59,772 bases of DNA. Origin: an uncultured Clostridia bacterium (GTDB lineage: Bacteria > Bacillota > Clostridia > UBA1381). The stretch spans positions 1-59,772 of the forward strand of contig CAKSUM010000017.1 in assembly GCA_934501535.1 (NCBI GenBank), in the 5' to 3' direction. Each line of letters opens with the position of its first letter. The stretch's first letter is position 1. Of the stretch, positions 8,332 to 15,413 are shown in pieces. The notes under the pieces are model-generated. The model searched no databases. It saw nothing but the letters and a program-made list of their open reading frames with translations, and had not been told where the DNA came from. A program made the position numbers and the translations under genes.

Positions 8332-8745
8332 ATGCGAATACTTGGAATAGACTACGGCGACGCGCGCGTAGGCGTTGCGGTAAGCGACCCTATGGGCTGG
8401 ACTGCGCAGGGAGTCGGAACGGTAAAAAACCGCGGTCTTGACAGACTCATCAGCGACATCGGTGAAATCATTTCCGAATATTCTCCGGAGAAAATCGTTG
8501 TGGGACTGCCGAAAAATATGGACGGAACCCTCGGTTTTCGGGCGGACGCCACATATGAGTTTGCCGAAAAGCTGAAAGAAATATATACCGTAGAAATTAT
8601 TTTATGGGACGAGCGTCTTACTACGGTGGGAGCGTCACGGTTTCTCAATGAAACAAACACGCGCGGAAAGAACCGGAAAAACGTCATCGACACCGTTTCG
8701 GCATGCCTTATTTTGGAAGGTTATCTGAATAGTGTAAAAAAATAG
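8332..8745 (+). CDS. ruvX: Putative pre-16S rRNA nuclease / Holliday junction resolvase-like YqgF
   Basis: 137-residue RNase H-fold nuclease of the YqgF/RuvX family, proposed to mature the 16S rRNA 5-prime end. Motifs: GIDYGDARVGVAVSD at the N-terminus, IVVGLPKNMDG in the middle, WDERLTTV near residue 92 and the C-terminal IDTVSACLILEGYL with acidic residue. An upstream in-frame ATG at 8287 lies inside the promoter; the ATG at 8332 follows AAGGAGAG and begins the conserved MRILGID. It precedes a DUF1292 gene, as in many Firmicutes, but the usual third neighbour (ireB) lies at 29 kb here. Confidence 0.9.
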   Translation: MRILGIDYGDARVGVAVSDPMGWTAQGVGTVKNRGLDRLISDIGEIISEYSPEKIVVGLPKNMDGTLGFRADATYEFAEKLKEIYTVEIILWDERLTTVGASRFLNETNTRGKNRKNVIDTVSACLILEGYLNSVKK

Positions 8746-8775
8746 TTGACAAACGGGTATATTTTATATTAAAAT
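8746..8775 (+). promoter_or_regulatory. Promoter of the DUF1292 gene
   Basis: TTGACA (8746-8751) begins one base after the ruvX stop codon. TAAAAT (8770-8775) follows after 18 nt. It allows separate expression of the DUF1292 gene. Confidence 0.6.
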
Positions 8776-8831
8776 AATGACATGGTATATTTACGGCACA
8801 AAAAAGTATAATATAAGTAAAGGAGTCAGTT

Positions 8832-9107
8832 ATGGACGATAATATTTTGATTTTGGAAGACGAAAACGGTAACCCTGTGCAATTTATGGTAATAGACGTG
8901 TACGAATTTAACGACGCCACATATTTCGCAATGATAGAGGTAATCGAGGGCAGCACAGACGAGTCGGACGAGGTTGTTATCATGCGCGTGGACGGCGAAG
9001 GCGATGACGCCGAGCTGGTCATGATTGAAGATGAAAACGAGCTTCAGGCAGCTTTCAACGAATTTGTGCGCCGCGATGAAGAACAGTATGCAGACGAAGA
9101 AAAATAA
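8832..9107 (+). CDS. DUF1292 family protein (YrzB-like)
   Basis: 91-residue, strongly acidic soluble protein. It opens with MDDNILILEDENGNPVQF and continues with YFAMIEV and ELVMIEDENELQAAF, the arrangement of the DUF1292 family. The family is widespread in Firmicutes next to ruvX and has no established biochemical function. SD AAGGAG lies 8 nt before the ATG. The short half-conserved C-terminal tail is Glu/Asp-rich. Confidence 0.88.
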   Translation: MDDNILILEDENGNPVQFMVIDVYEFNDATYFAMIEVIEGSTDESDEVVIMRVDGEGDDAELVMIEDENELQAAFNEFVRRDEEQYADEEK

Positions 9108-9150
9108 TTTTTTACTCAATCCGTATACTGAAAAAATTTTTAAAAAGGTA

Positions 9151-9179
9151 TTGTAAAAATTACACTTATATGATATTAT
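9151..9179 (+). promoter_or_regulatory. Promoter of the 6S RNA
   Basis: TTGTAA (9151-9156), 17-nt spacer, TATTAT (9174-9179) with extended TGA. The predicted start at about 9186 is just before the 5-prime strand of the RNA closing stem. Confidence 0.65.
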
Positions 9180-9185
9180 AATTAT

Positions 9186-9383
9186 ATAAGCACCCTGCAA
9201 TTCACGTATAGAGCCTATATTTTTTACCAACACTTCTTATACGGGATTTCGGCGCTTCCCGCGGCATATACGCCTCCTTTTCCTTTCGGGGAACTGCCAG
9301 TGGACATATAATTCGGGAAGGAGATAACCCACCTGCTTATGCAGGTAAGAAATCGGGTCTTGTCTACGGTCTGTGCGGGGTTA
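9186..9383 (+). ncRNA. ssrS: 6S RNA
   Basis: About 198-nt non-coding RNA. Ends pair in an 8-bp closing stem: ACCCTGCA (9192-9199) with TGCGGGGT (9374-9381). Between them is the long rod with a central bubble, and CGGCGCTTCCCGCGG near 9253, a sequence signature shared with 6S RNAs (E. coli has GGCGCTCCGCGG). 6S RNA binds the sigma-A RNA polymerase holoenzyme by mimicking an open promoter and dampens transcription in stationary phase. It has its own promoter and a terminator at 9400-9430. The region has no plausible coding ORF. Recognition is by pattern, no covariance model was run. Confidence 0.8.
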
Positions 9384-9399
9384 AATTTTACACACAGAC

Positions 9400-9430
9400 A
9401 CCGTCTGCACTTTGCGGACGGTCTTTTTTT
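9400..9430 (+). terminator. Intrinsic terminator after 6S RNA
   Basis: ACCGTCTGCA (9400-9409) pairs with TGCGGACGGT (9413-9422) around a 3-nt loop, followed by CTTTTTTT. Confidence 0.9.
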
Positions 9431-9512
9431 GCGCCCGATTTACCGGCATTGCTTCCCGTCAGTTATCCCGAAACCGTATTCAACATTTCCGAAAAAACTC
9501 TGCCGGTGCCGC

Positions 9513-9547
9513 AAAAAATGCTGCCGGTGTTATGAATACCGGCAGCA
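9513..9547 (-). terminator. Intrinsic terminator on the minus strand
   Basis: TGCTGCCGGT (9519-9528) and ACCGGCAGCA (9538-9547) form a perfect 10-bp stem. On the minus strand it is followed by TTTTTT (9513-9518). It most likely ends the ssb-spoIIA operon transcript, whose 3-prime part would then run antisense through the small gene at 9593-9868. Confidence 0.75.
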
Positions 9548-9592
9548 CCTTTATTATGTAAACCGCATAGTATACAGCGAGGGGGTGAACGC

Positions 9593-9868
9593 ATGTATGC
9601 ATATCTTACGGTCAAAAATCTGTCTGCCGTATCAGCGGTGACAGTGTGTGCGGACGGATTGCCCGAGTCCGAGCTGCTGCGCGGCGAACAATCCCGCCGC
9701 ATGACGCTGCCCTGCGGCAGCTGCCGTCTGCAAATCCGCGACGCACGCGGAAGGCTTCTTTTTGATTTGTGGCTGCCGCTTGCGCCGTTCACCGAAAATA
9801 TTATTGAGCTGCACGGCGACTTTTGCAGCCTGATTTGCCGCGCATGCGAACAGCCGTATCAAAAATAA
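9593..9868 (+). CDS. Hypothetical protein, 91 residues
   Basis: Not recognised. It is supported by an excellent SD (GAGGGGGTG, 5 nt before the ATG) and by coding-like third-position composition. The product is small and soluble with four cysteines, two of them close together (DFCSLICRACEQ) near the C-terminus, which could bind metal. No signal peptide or membrane helix. It is convergent with sigF and overlaps the presumed antisense 3-prime end of the spoIIA transcript. No promoter was identified for it; readthrough from the 6S RNA terminator is possible. Confidence 0.5.
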   Translation: MYAYLTVKNLSAVSAVTVCADGLPESELLRGEQSRRMTLPCGSCRLQIRDARGRLLFDLWLPLAPFTENIIELHGDFCSLICRACEQPYQK

Positions 9869-9900
9869 CATCTTTCGCAGCGCAAATCCGCATATATCGG

Positions 9901-10611
9901 TTATGTTCCGTGTTCGGCTCTGATTTTCTCAAACGCCTTTTTTTCAATGCGAGATACCTGAACCTGCGATACCCCTATAATCGGCGCGATTTCCTGCTGC
10001 GTTTTTCCCTTGAAATAGTGCAGCACCAAAATCTGCCTTTCGCGCGGTTTGAGCCTTGATAAAATACCGTCCACAAAAAGTTTTTGCACAATTTCATCTT
10101 CATCATTTTCCGATTTAAGCCTGTCCTCAATTTTTTCATTTGACTCACTGTATGCTTCACGGTTTATAGATTCCGGTGCGGCAGTTGCTTCAAAAGCCTC
10201 AATCAGCTCCTCTGCCGCAATACCGCACGCGTCCGATATTTCCGCGACAGTCGGTTCGCGTCCCAGACTTGCCCTCAATCTGTCCCTCGCCATGCAGCCC
10301 TTGTATGCGCTCTGTTTCAGGCTCCGCGATACCTTGATAATCCCGTCATCACGCAAAAAACGCCGTATTTCTCCAATAATCATCGGCACGGCATATGTCG
10401 AAAATCTCACATCGTATGACATATCAAAATTGTCTATTGCTTTAAGTAACCCAATCGCCCCCGTCTGCGCCAAATCCTCGCTTTCCGTGCCGCTCTTGAC
10501 GAAATGACGCACAACCTTCCACACCAGCGGCATATTTTCCTCACACAGCTTGTCCCTTGCCGATATATCCCCGTTTTTATACTCCAGCAAAAGCTCTGCA
10601 TTTCTGTCCAT
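9901..10611 (-). CDS. sigF: Forespore sigma factor F
   Basis: 236-residue sigma-70-family factor that starts forespore-specific transcription after septation. Region 2 (ENMPLVWKVV, EDLAQTGAIGLLKAIDNFD, VRFSTYAVPMIIGEIRRFLRDDG, each as in SigF), region 3 (LGREPTVAEIS) and region 4 (QEIAPIIGVSQVQVSRIEKKA) are complete. A GTG at 10674 would add 21 residues with no counterpart in SigF; the ATG at 10611 has GGAG 7 nt upstream and starts MDRNAELLLEYKNGD, so it is preferred. Gene order spoIIAA-spoIIAB-sigF supports SigF over SigG, but 512 bp of repeat-containing DNA lies between spoIIAB and sigF. Confidence 0.9.
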   Translation of the reverse strand: MDRNAELLLEYKNGDISARDKLCEENMPLVWKVVRHFVKSGTESEDLAQTGAIGLLKAIDNFDMSYDVRFSTYAVPMIIGEIRRFLRDDGIIKVSRSLKQSAYKGCMARDRLRASLGREPTVAEISDACGIAAEELIEAFEATAAPESINREAYSESNEKIEDRLKSENDEDEIVQKLFVDGILSRLKPRERQILVLHYFKGKTQQEIAPIIGVSQVQVSRIEKKAFEKIRAEHGT

Positions 10612-10771
10612 AAAATTTCTCCATTCCGCCGCCTGCCGCGGCATTAAACACGCTATATGATTAAATCGGTACACTCCTTTATTTAAGGTTTCACTCTAAA
10701 TTCGCGCCGCAAAACCGACACGTCTGATACATCTTTTTTCAACCTCGGCATCAAAGTCACGCCTCAAAGAT

Positions 10772-11123
10772 GAACTGCACAGCACATCTTCCCACTCTCC
10801 CCGACATGAGATAGATACAAATAACTTGCCTTTTTACAGCAAGAGCGCTGTACAAAGGTACCGCCCCGAATGAAAAAAGGTGAGATGCGCAGTATATCTC
10901 CCTCTCACACTGACGCGGGATAGATACAAGCAGATTGCCTTTTTGCAGCGAGGGTGCCGTACAAAGGTACTGCCCCGAGTGAAAAAAGGTGAGATGCGCA
11001 GTATATCTCCCTCTCACACTGACGCGGGATAGATACAAGCAGATTGCCTTTTTGCAGCGAGGGTGCCGTACAAAGGTACTGCCCCGAGTGAAAAAAGGTG
11101 AGATGCGCAGTATATCTCCCGCG
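10772..11123. repeat. 109-bp tandem repeat array inside the spoIIA operon
   Basis: Two identical 109-bp units (10884-10992 and 10993-11101) are flanked by a diverged unit (about 10772-10883) and a 20-nt partial unit that runs to the stop codon of spoIIAB. Each unit contains an imperfect inverted repeat (GTATATCTCCC with GGGATAGATAC) and a second hairpin (CCTTTTT...AAAAAGG enclosing GTAC aaag GTAC). Short ORFs exist on both strands but simply follow the repeat and have no SD. The remaining gap, 10612-10771, holds no other clear feature. Confidence 0.9.
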
Positions 11124-11540
11124 TCAGTCGATGGTCTTGGTAAGTTTTACCCTTGTCCCTTCCCCAAGACGGCTTTTAATCTCAACCCTGTCCATAAAAC
11201 TCTCCATAATTGAAAACCCCATGCCGGAGCGCTCCATATCCGGTTTTCCGGTAAAAAGCGGCTGCCGTGCCTCCTCAACGTCGGCTATGCCCCAGCCGTC
11301 ATCGGATATGGTGAATTCAACGGTTCGCCCGTGAATTTTTCCCTCCATTTTCACCATTCCGACAGAATTTTCATATCCATGTATGATGGCATTTGTCACC
11401 GCCTCCGAAACAGCGGTTTTTATTTCGGCAATTTCGCCGGCAGTAGGATTAAGCGGCATGGTAAATGCCGCCGCCGCAATTCTTGCAAAACTCTCATTTT
11501 CGGATTTGTTCAAAAACTCCACACTCATTACATTATCCAC
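11124..11540 (-). CDS. spoIIAB: Anti-sigma F factor / serine kinase SpoIIAB
   Basis: 138-residue GHKL-type ATPase that holds SigF inactive and phosphorylates SpoIIAA. Motifs: NESFARIAAAAF, EIKTAVSEAVTNAIIHGYE (N box), ISDDGWGIAD (G1 box) and GMGFSIMESFMD (G2 box). An ATG at 11561 overlaps the spoIIAA stop, but the GTG at 11540 has GGGAGAG 7 nt upstream and gives MDNVMSVEF, which lines up with the B. subtilis start MKNEMHLEF. The stop codon abuts the repeat array. Confidence 0.93.
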   Translation of the reverse strand: MDNVMSVEFLNKSENESFARIAAAAFTMPLNPTAGEIAEIKTAVSEAVTNAIIHGYENSVGMVKMEGKIHGRTVEFTISDDGWGIADVEEARQPLFTGKPDMERSGMGFSIMESFMDRVEIKSRLGEGTRVKLTKTID

Positions 11541-11557
11541 CCTGTAACTCTCCCTTC

Positions 11558-11899
11558 TCATTTATCAAGCATGCGCAACGCTCTGTCAAAAGACGGCGCA
11601 AGCCTGATAATTTTATCTATACCCGACATTTCCATAATACGCATGTTCTGCGGACTTATGCCATATGCCGCAACGCGTCCGCCGAGAGCACGCGCCTTTT
11701 TATAGCGGCCCATTATCACGCCTATCCCGGACGAATCCATAAAAGCCGTTTCCGACATATCGAATATAACGTTTACGGCGTTGCTCGAACGCATAACCGC
11801 GTCTGCCTCTTCCTTGATTACAGCCGCCGAATGATGGTCAAGCTCTCCCGTCACCTTAACCAAAACGGCGCGCTTTTCGCCTATGAGTCTTACCTCCAT
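11558..11899 (-). CDS. spoIIAA: Anti-anti-sigma factor SpoIIAA
   Basis: 113-residue STAS-domain protein that frees SigF by binding SpoIIAB. The phosphorylated serine lies in FMDSSGIGVIMGRYK. GELDHHSA near residue 20 is typical. Start chosen at 11899 (MEVRLIG) with AAGGAGG 7 nt upstream rather than the ATG at 11923, which would add eight residues over the SD. It is 30 nt downstream of the ssb-like gene. Confidence 0.93.
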   Translation of the reverse strand: MEVRLIGEKRAVLVKVTGELDHHSAAVIKEEADAVMRSSNAVNVIFDMSETAFMDSSGIGVIMGRYKKARALGGRVAAYGISPQNMRIMEMSGIDKIIRLAPSFDRALRMLDK

Positions 11900-11929
11900 T
11901 AAAAATCCTCCTTCGTTCCCCAAAATTAA

Positions 11930-12547
11930 TCAAGCCATTTCCATACGGCTTACCGATACCTCATACGCAGTTTTTTCAATCACCTCGTCCTCGGACACAT
12001 GTTTCTGATAAACACGCGACTGAATACGTCCCCACACCTTAATATTATCGCCCACGTTGATGCTCTTGCAAAATCTTGCATTTCTGCCCCATGCGATGAC
12101 CGGGATATAATCCGACTTATTATAGCTGCGGTTTACGGCGAGCAGCAAATCGGTTATCTCCCTGCCGAAAGGCGTTGTACGGTAAACCGGCGGTTTGCAG
12201 ATAAAACCGTTCAGATAAAGCGAATTGGGATTTTTGTCATCAGTTTTTTCCGCATGACGAATATCCTTTGCAAACACAGTCAGAACAAGCCTGTTATCGC
12301 CGTTTTCGTAGCTGTTGTAGGAACGGAACTGTCCGTCTATCTCCACAAGATCTCCCACGGAAAGCGGCATATCGGCCAGAAGTCTGTCCGATACCATTAC
12401 CCTGATGTTATCGCTTATGCCCGAAAGCCGCGGTATTTCAAGAGTAAAGGTATAGAAGCTTTCTCCGTAAATCTCGTGACTCAGCTCAAGCTCATCGCTT
12501 ACAATGCCTATAACCTCTGCCCGATTATTAGCAATATAGTTTTCCAT
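11930..12547 (-). CDS. Single-stranded DNA-binding protein-like, two OB-fold halves
   Basis: 205-residue protein of a clostridial SSB-like family. The sequence is organised in two OB-like halves: residues 10-100 (EVIGIVSDELELSHE, VGDLVEIDGQFRSYN) and 105-200 (NGFICKPPVYRTTPFGREITDLLLAVNR, VGDNIKVWGRIQSRVY). The second half shows the SSB pattern of strand 4-5 and IPVIAWGRNARF. It lacks the acidic C-terminal tip of replicative SSB, so it is probably a specialised paralogue. AGGAGG precedes the ATG. It heads the transcript that continues into spoIIAA, suggesting co-expression at entry into sporulation. Confidence 0.75.
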   Translation of the reverse strand: MENYIANNRAEVIGIVSDELELSHEIYGESFYTFTLEIPRLSGISDNIRVMVSDRLLADMPLSVGDLVEIDGQFRSYNSYENGDNRLVLTVFAKDIRHAEKTDDKNPNSLYLNGFICKPPVYRTTPFGREITDLLLAVNRSYNKSDYIPVIAWGRNARFCKSINVGDNIKVWGRIQSRVYQKHVSEDEVIEKTAYEVSVSRMEMA

Positions 12548-12578
12548 CTTCTATTCCTCCTCACTTTATAAATTATAT

Positions 12579-12608
12579 TTATTCACTTTCCTGCCGGAAT
12601 ATTACTGT
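12579..12608 (-). promoter_or_regulatory. Candidate sigma-H promoter of the ssb-spoIIA operon
   Basis: On the minus strand ACAGTAATA (12600-12608), a 12-nt spacer and AGTGAATAA (12579-12587) match the sigma-H pattern RnAGGAwww / RnnGAATww with one mismatch in the -35. B. subtilis spoIIA is transcribed by sigma-H. No well-spaced sigma-A pair was seen on this strand. Confidence 0.45.
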
Positions 12609-12613
12609 TTTAC

Positions 12614-12642
12614 TTGACAAATACATAAAAAAATGAGATAAT
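12614..12642 (+). promoter_or_regulatory. Promoter of valS
   Basis: TTGACA (12614-12619), 17-nt spacer, GATAAT (12637-12642) with extended TGA. The leader to the start codon is only about 35 nt, too short for a T-box. Confidence 0.8.
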
Positions 12643-12681
12643 GTAATATGTATTGTTATGTTTACTGTTAGGAGGATTAGC

Positions 12682-15324
12682 ATGGAGGACAATAAAAATA
12701 TCGCAAAAACCTATAATCCGTCGGAGTTTGAGGACAAGCTCTATAAAAATTGGGTGGAAAAAGGTTATTTTCATGCAGACGAAAATTCAGAAAAGGAGCC
12801 TTTTACGATAGTCATTCCGCCCCCGAACGTTACGGGGCAGCTGCACATGGGGCATGCGCTTGACGAAACACTCCAGGATATATTAATAAGATATAAAAGA
12901 ATGCAGGGGTATAATGCGCTGTGGATTCCCGGTACCGACCACGCCGGAATTGCCACGCAGATTAAGGTTGAGGAAAATCTGCGCGTAAATGAGGGGCTTA
13001 CCCGATATGACCTCGGCAGGGACGCTTTTTTGGAGCGCGTATGGGACTGGAAAAATCATTTCGGCTACAGAATTATTAATCAGCTGAAAAAAATTGGCTC
13101 GTCATGCGACTGGGACAGAGAGCGCTTTACCATGGACGAGGGCTGTTCAAAGGCAGTGCGTGAGGTTTTCGTAAATCTGTACAACAAAGGACTTATCTAT
13201 CAGGGTTCAAGAATTATCAACTGGTGTCCGCACTGTATAACCGCACTTTCCGATGCGGAGGTCGAGCATGAGGAGCAGGCAGGTCATTTCTGGCATATAA
13301 AATATCCGATAAAGGATTCGGACGATTTCGTTATAATTGCCACAACCCGTCCGGAAACGCTTTTCGGCGACACGGCGGTTGCCGTCAATCCTGAGGACGA
13401 ACGCTATAAAGACTTAGTCGGAAAAATGCTTATTCTGCCGCTTGTCGGCCGTGAAATTCCGGTTATTGCCGACGAGTACGTTGACAAGGAATTCGGAACG
13501 GGCTGCGTTAAGATTACCCCGGCACATGACCCGAATGACTTTGAAGTCGGCAAACGTCATAATCTTGAACAGATAAAGGTGCTGAACGATGACGCAACTA
13601 TGAACTCCTATGCAGGAAAATATGAGGGCATGGACCGCTACGAATGCCGCAAGGCAATGGTTGCTGACCTTGAAAAACAGGGGCTTTTGGTTAAAGTTGA
13701 GGAGCACTCGCACAATGTCGGCACCTGCTACCGCTGCGGCACAACCGTTGAGCCGATTATATCAAAGCAGTGGTTCGTTAAGATGAAGCCGCTTGCAGAG
13801 CCGGCAATCGAGGCGGTTAAAAATGGTGATACTCAATTTGTTCCGGAGCGTTTCTCCAAAACATATATGAACTGGATGGAAAACGTATTTGACTGGTGTA
13901 TCTCACGTCAGCTGTGGTGGGGACACCGTATCCCGGCATTTTACTGTGACTGCTGTGGCGAAACAACCGTTTCCAAAGAGGATATTACGGTATGCCCGCA
14001 CTGCGGCGGAAAGGTTCATCAGGACGAGGACGTGCTCGATACATGGTTCTCCTCTGCACTCTGGCCGTTCTCAACACTGGGCTGGCCGGACAAGACAAAG
14101 GATTTGGAAACATTCTATCCCACAAGCGTGCTTGTTACGGGTTATGACATAATTTTCTTCTGGGTATCGCGAATGATTTTCTCCGGTCTTGAGCATACCG
14201 GAAAAGCGCCGTTCAAACATGTGTTTATTCACGGTCTTGTGCGCGATTCACAGGGCAGAAAAATGTCAAAGTCGCTCGGCAACGGAATAGATCCGCTGGA
14301 AATAATTGATAAATACGGCGCTGACGCACTGCGTTTCACCCTTGCAACAGGAAACGCGCCCGGAAATGATATGCGCTTTTACATCGAAAGAGTAGAGGCA
14401 AGCCGTAACTTCGCGAATAAGATATGGAATGCGTCGCGTTTCACACTGATGAATTTGGATATTACGGAAAACAAACTGCCGGACATTTCCGAGCTGCAGC
14501 TTGAGGATAAATGGATTCTTTCAAAATATAATACGCTGTGCCGCGAGGTAACGGAAAACCTTGACAAGTTTGAGCTTGGCGTAGCGGTATCAAAGCTGTA
14601 TGACTTCATTTGGGACAACTTCTGCGACTGGTATATCGAGCTTGTAAAGCCCCGTCTTTTCGACAAGGAAAACCCGACGGCAAAAACGGCGCAATACGTG
14701 CTGACATACGTGCTTTCAAATACAATGAAGCTTTTGCACCCGTTCATGCCGTTCATCACCGAGGAAATCTGGCAGCACCTGCCGCATGAGGGCGAGAGTA
14801 TTGTTATAAGCGATTATCCGAAATACAGCGATTTGCTGAATTTCCTGGACGATGAAAAGAATATGGAGCTTATCATGGGCGCGGTTTCCGCCGTTCGTAA
14901 CCGCCGTGCGGAAATGAACGTTCCGCCGTCAAAGAAGGCGAAAATAATCATTGTTACCGAAAAAACCGAAGTATTTGAAAAAGGAGCTGCATTCTTTGAA
15001 AAACTTGCGTCCGCATCTGAGGTTACGCTGCAAAATTCAAAGGACGGCATTGACGCAAACTCTGTAAATATCGTTGTCGAAAGCGCGGAGGTATTTATAC
15101 CTATGGGCGAGCTTGTGGACAAAGATAAAGAGCTTGCGCGCCTTAATGCAGAGAAAAAGCGTCTTGAAAGTGAAATCAAGAGAGCGGAAGGAAAACTTTC
15201 CAACCCGGGCTTTGTATCCAAGGCACCCGAAAAGGTTATCGAAGAAGAACGCGCCAAGGTCGGGAAATACGGCGAAATGCTCGAAAAGGTGCTTGAAAGT
15301 ATCGGCAGTCTTGAAAACATGTAA
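12682..15324 (+). CDS. valS: Valyl-tRNA synthetase
   Basis: 880-residue class I aminoacyl-tRNA synthetase charging tRNA-Val. The HIGH motif appears as HMGH (about residue 55, after PPPNVTGQL), the KMSKS motif as KMSKSLGNG in the C-terminal half of the catalytic core, the editing domain contains ATTRPETLFGDTAVAVNP, and two Cys pairs (CYRCG, CDCCG/CPHCGG) are of the zinc-ribbon type. The C-terminus ends in the coiled-coil arm (ELARLNAEKKRLESEIKRA). Start chosen at 12682 with TTAGGAGG 6 nt upstream; the ATG at 12658 would overlap the transcription start region. Confidence 0.96.
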   Translation: MEDNKNIAKTYNPSEFEDKLYKNWVEKGYFHADENSEKEPFTIVIPPPNVTGQLHMGHALDETLQDILIRYKRMQGYNALWIPGTDHAGIATQIKVEENLRVNEGLTRYDLGRDAFLERVWDWKNHFGYRIINQLKKIGSSCDWDRERFTMDEGCSKAVREVFVNLYNKGLIYQGSRIINWCPHCITALSDAEVEHEEQAGHFWHIKYPIKDSDDFVIIATTRPETLFGDTAVAVNPEDERYKDLVGKMLILPLVGREIPVIADEYVDKEFGTGCVKITPAHDPNDFEVGKRHNLEQIKVLNDDATMNSYAGKYEGMDRYECRKAMVADLEKQGLLVKVEEHSHNVGTCYRCGTTVEPIISKQWFVKMKPLAEPAIEAVKNGDTQFVPERFSKTYMNWMENVFDWCISRQLWWGHRIPAFYCDCCGETTVSKEDITVCPHCGGKVHQDEDVLDTWFSSALWPFSTLGWPDKTKDLETFYPTSVLVTGYDIIFFWVSRMIFSGLEHTGKAPFKHVFIHGLVRDSQGRKMSKSLGNGIDPLEIIDKYGADALRFTLATGNAPGNDMRFYIERVEASRNFANKIWNASRFTLMNLDITENKLPDISELQLEDKWILSKYNTLCREVTENLDKFELGVAVSKLYDFIWDNFCDWYIELVKPRLFDKENPTAKTAQYVLTYVLSNTMKLLHPFMPFITEEIWQHLPHEGESIVISDYPKYSDLLNFLDDEKNMELIMGAVSAVRNRRAEMNVPPSKKAKIIIVTEKTEVFEKGAAFFEKLASASEVTLQNSKDGIDANSVNIVVESAEVFIPMGELVDKDKELARLNAEKKRLESEIKRAEGKLSNPGFVSKAPEKVIEEERAKVGKYGEMLEKVLESIGSLENM

Positions 15325-15347
15325 CCGACATTATCAATAAAAACCGC

Positions 15348-15386
15348 AAACCGCTGACAGATACATACAAAATCCGTCAGCGGTTT
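15348..15386. terminator. Stem-loop between valS and folC
   Basis: AAACCGCTGAC (15348-15358) pairs perfectly with GTCAGCGGTTT (15376-15386). On the plus strand the U-run is short (GTTTAT), so partial readthrough into folC 28 nt away is likely. Confidence 0.6.
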
Positions 15387-15413
15387 ATACTGTGCGGCAT
15401 TACGGAGCAGAAT

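Noticed and set aside
10772..11123. Possible CRISPR array
   Set aside because: The whole 109-bp unit repeats without variable spacers, and no cas genes are present.
10757..11213. Short ORFs on both strands within the 109-bp repeats
   Set aside because: They simply follow the repeat units, have no SD and repeat the same peptide; the DNA is better explained as a non-coding array.
12643..12681. T-box leader before valS
   Set aside because: The leader is under 40 nt and has no specifier loop or T-box sequence.
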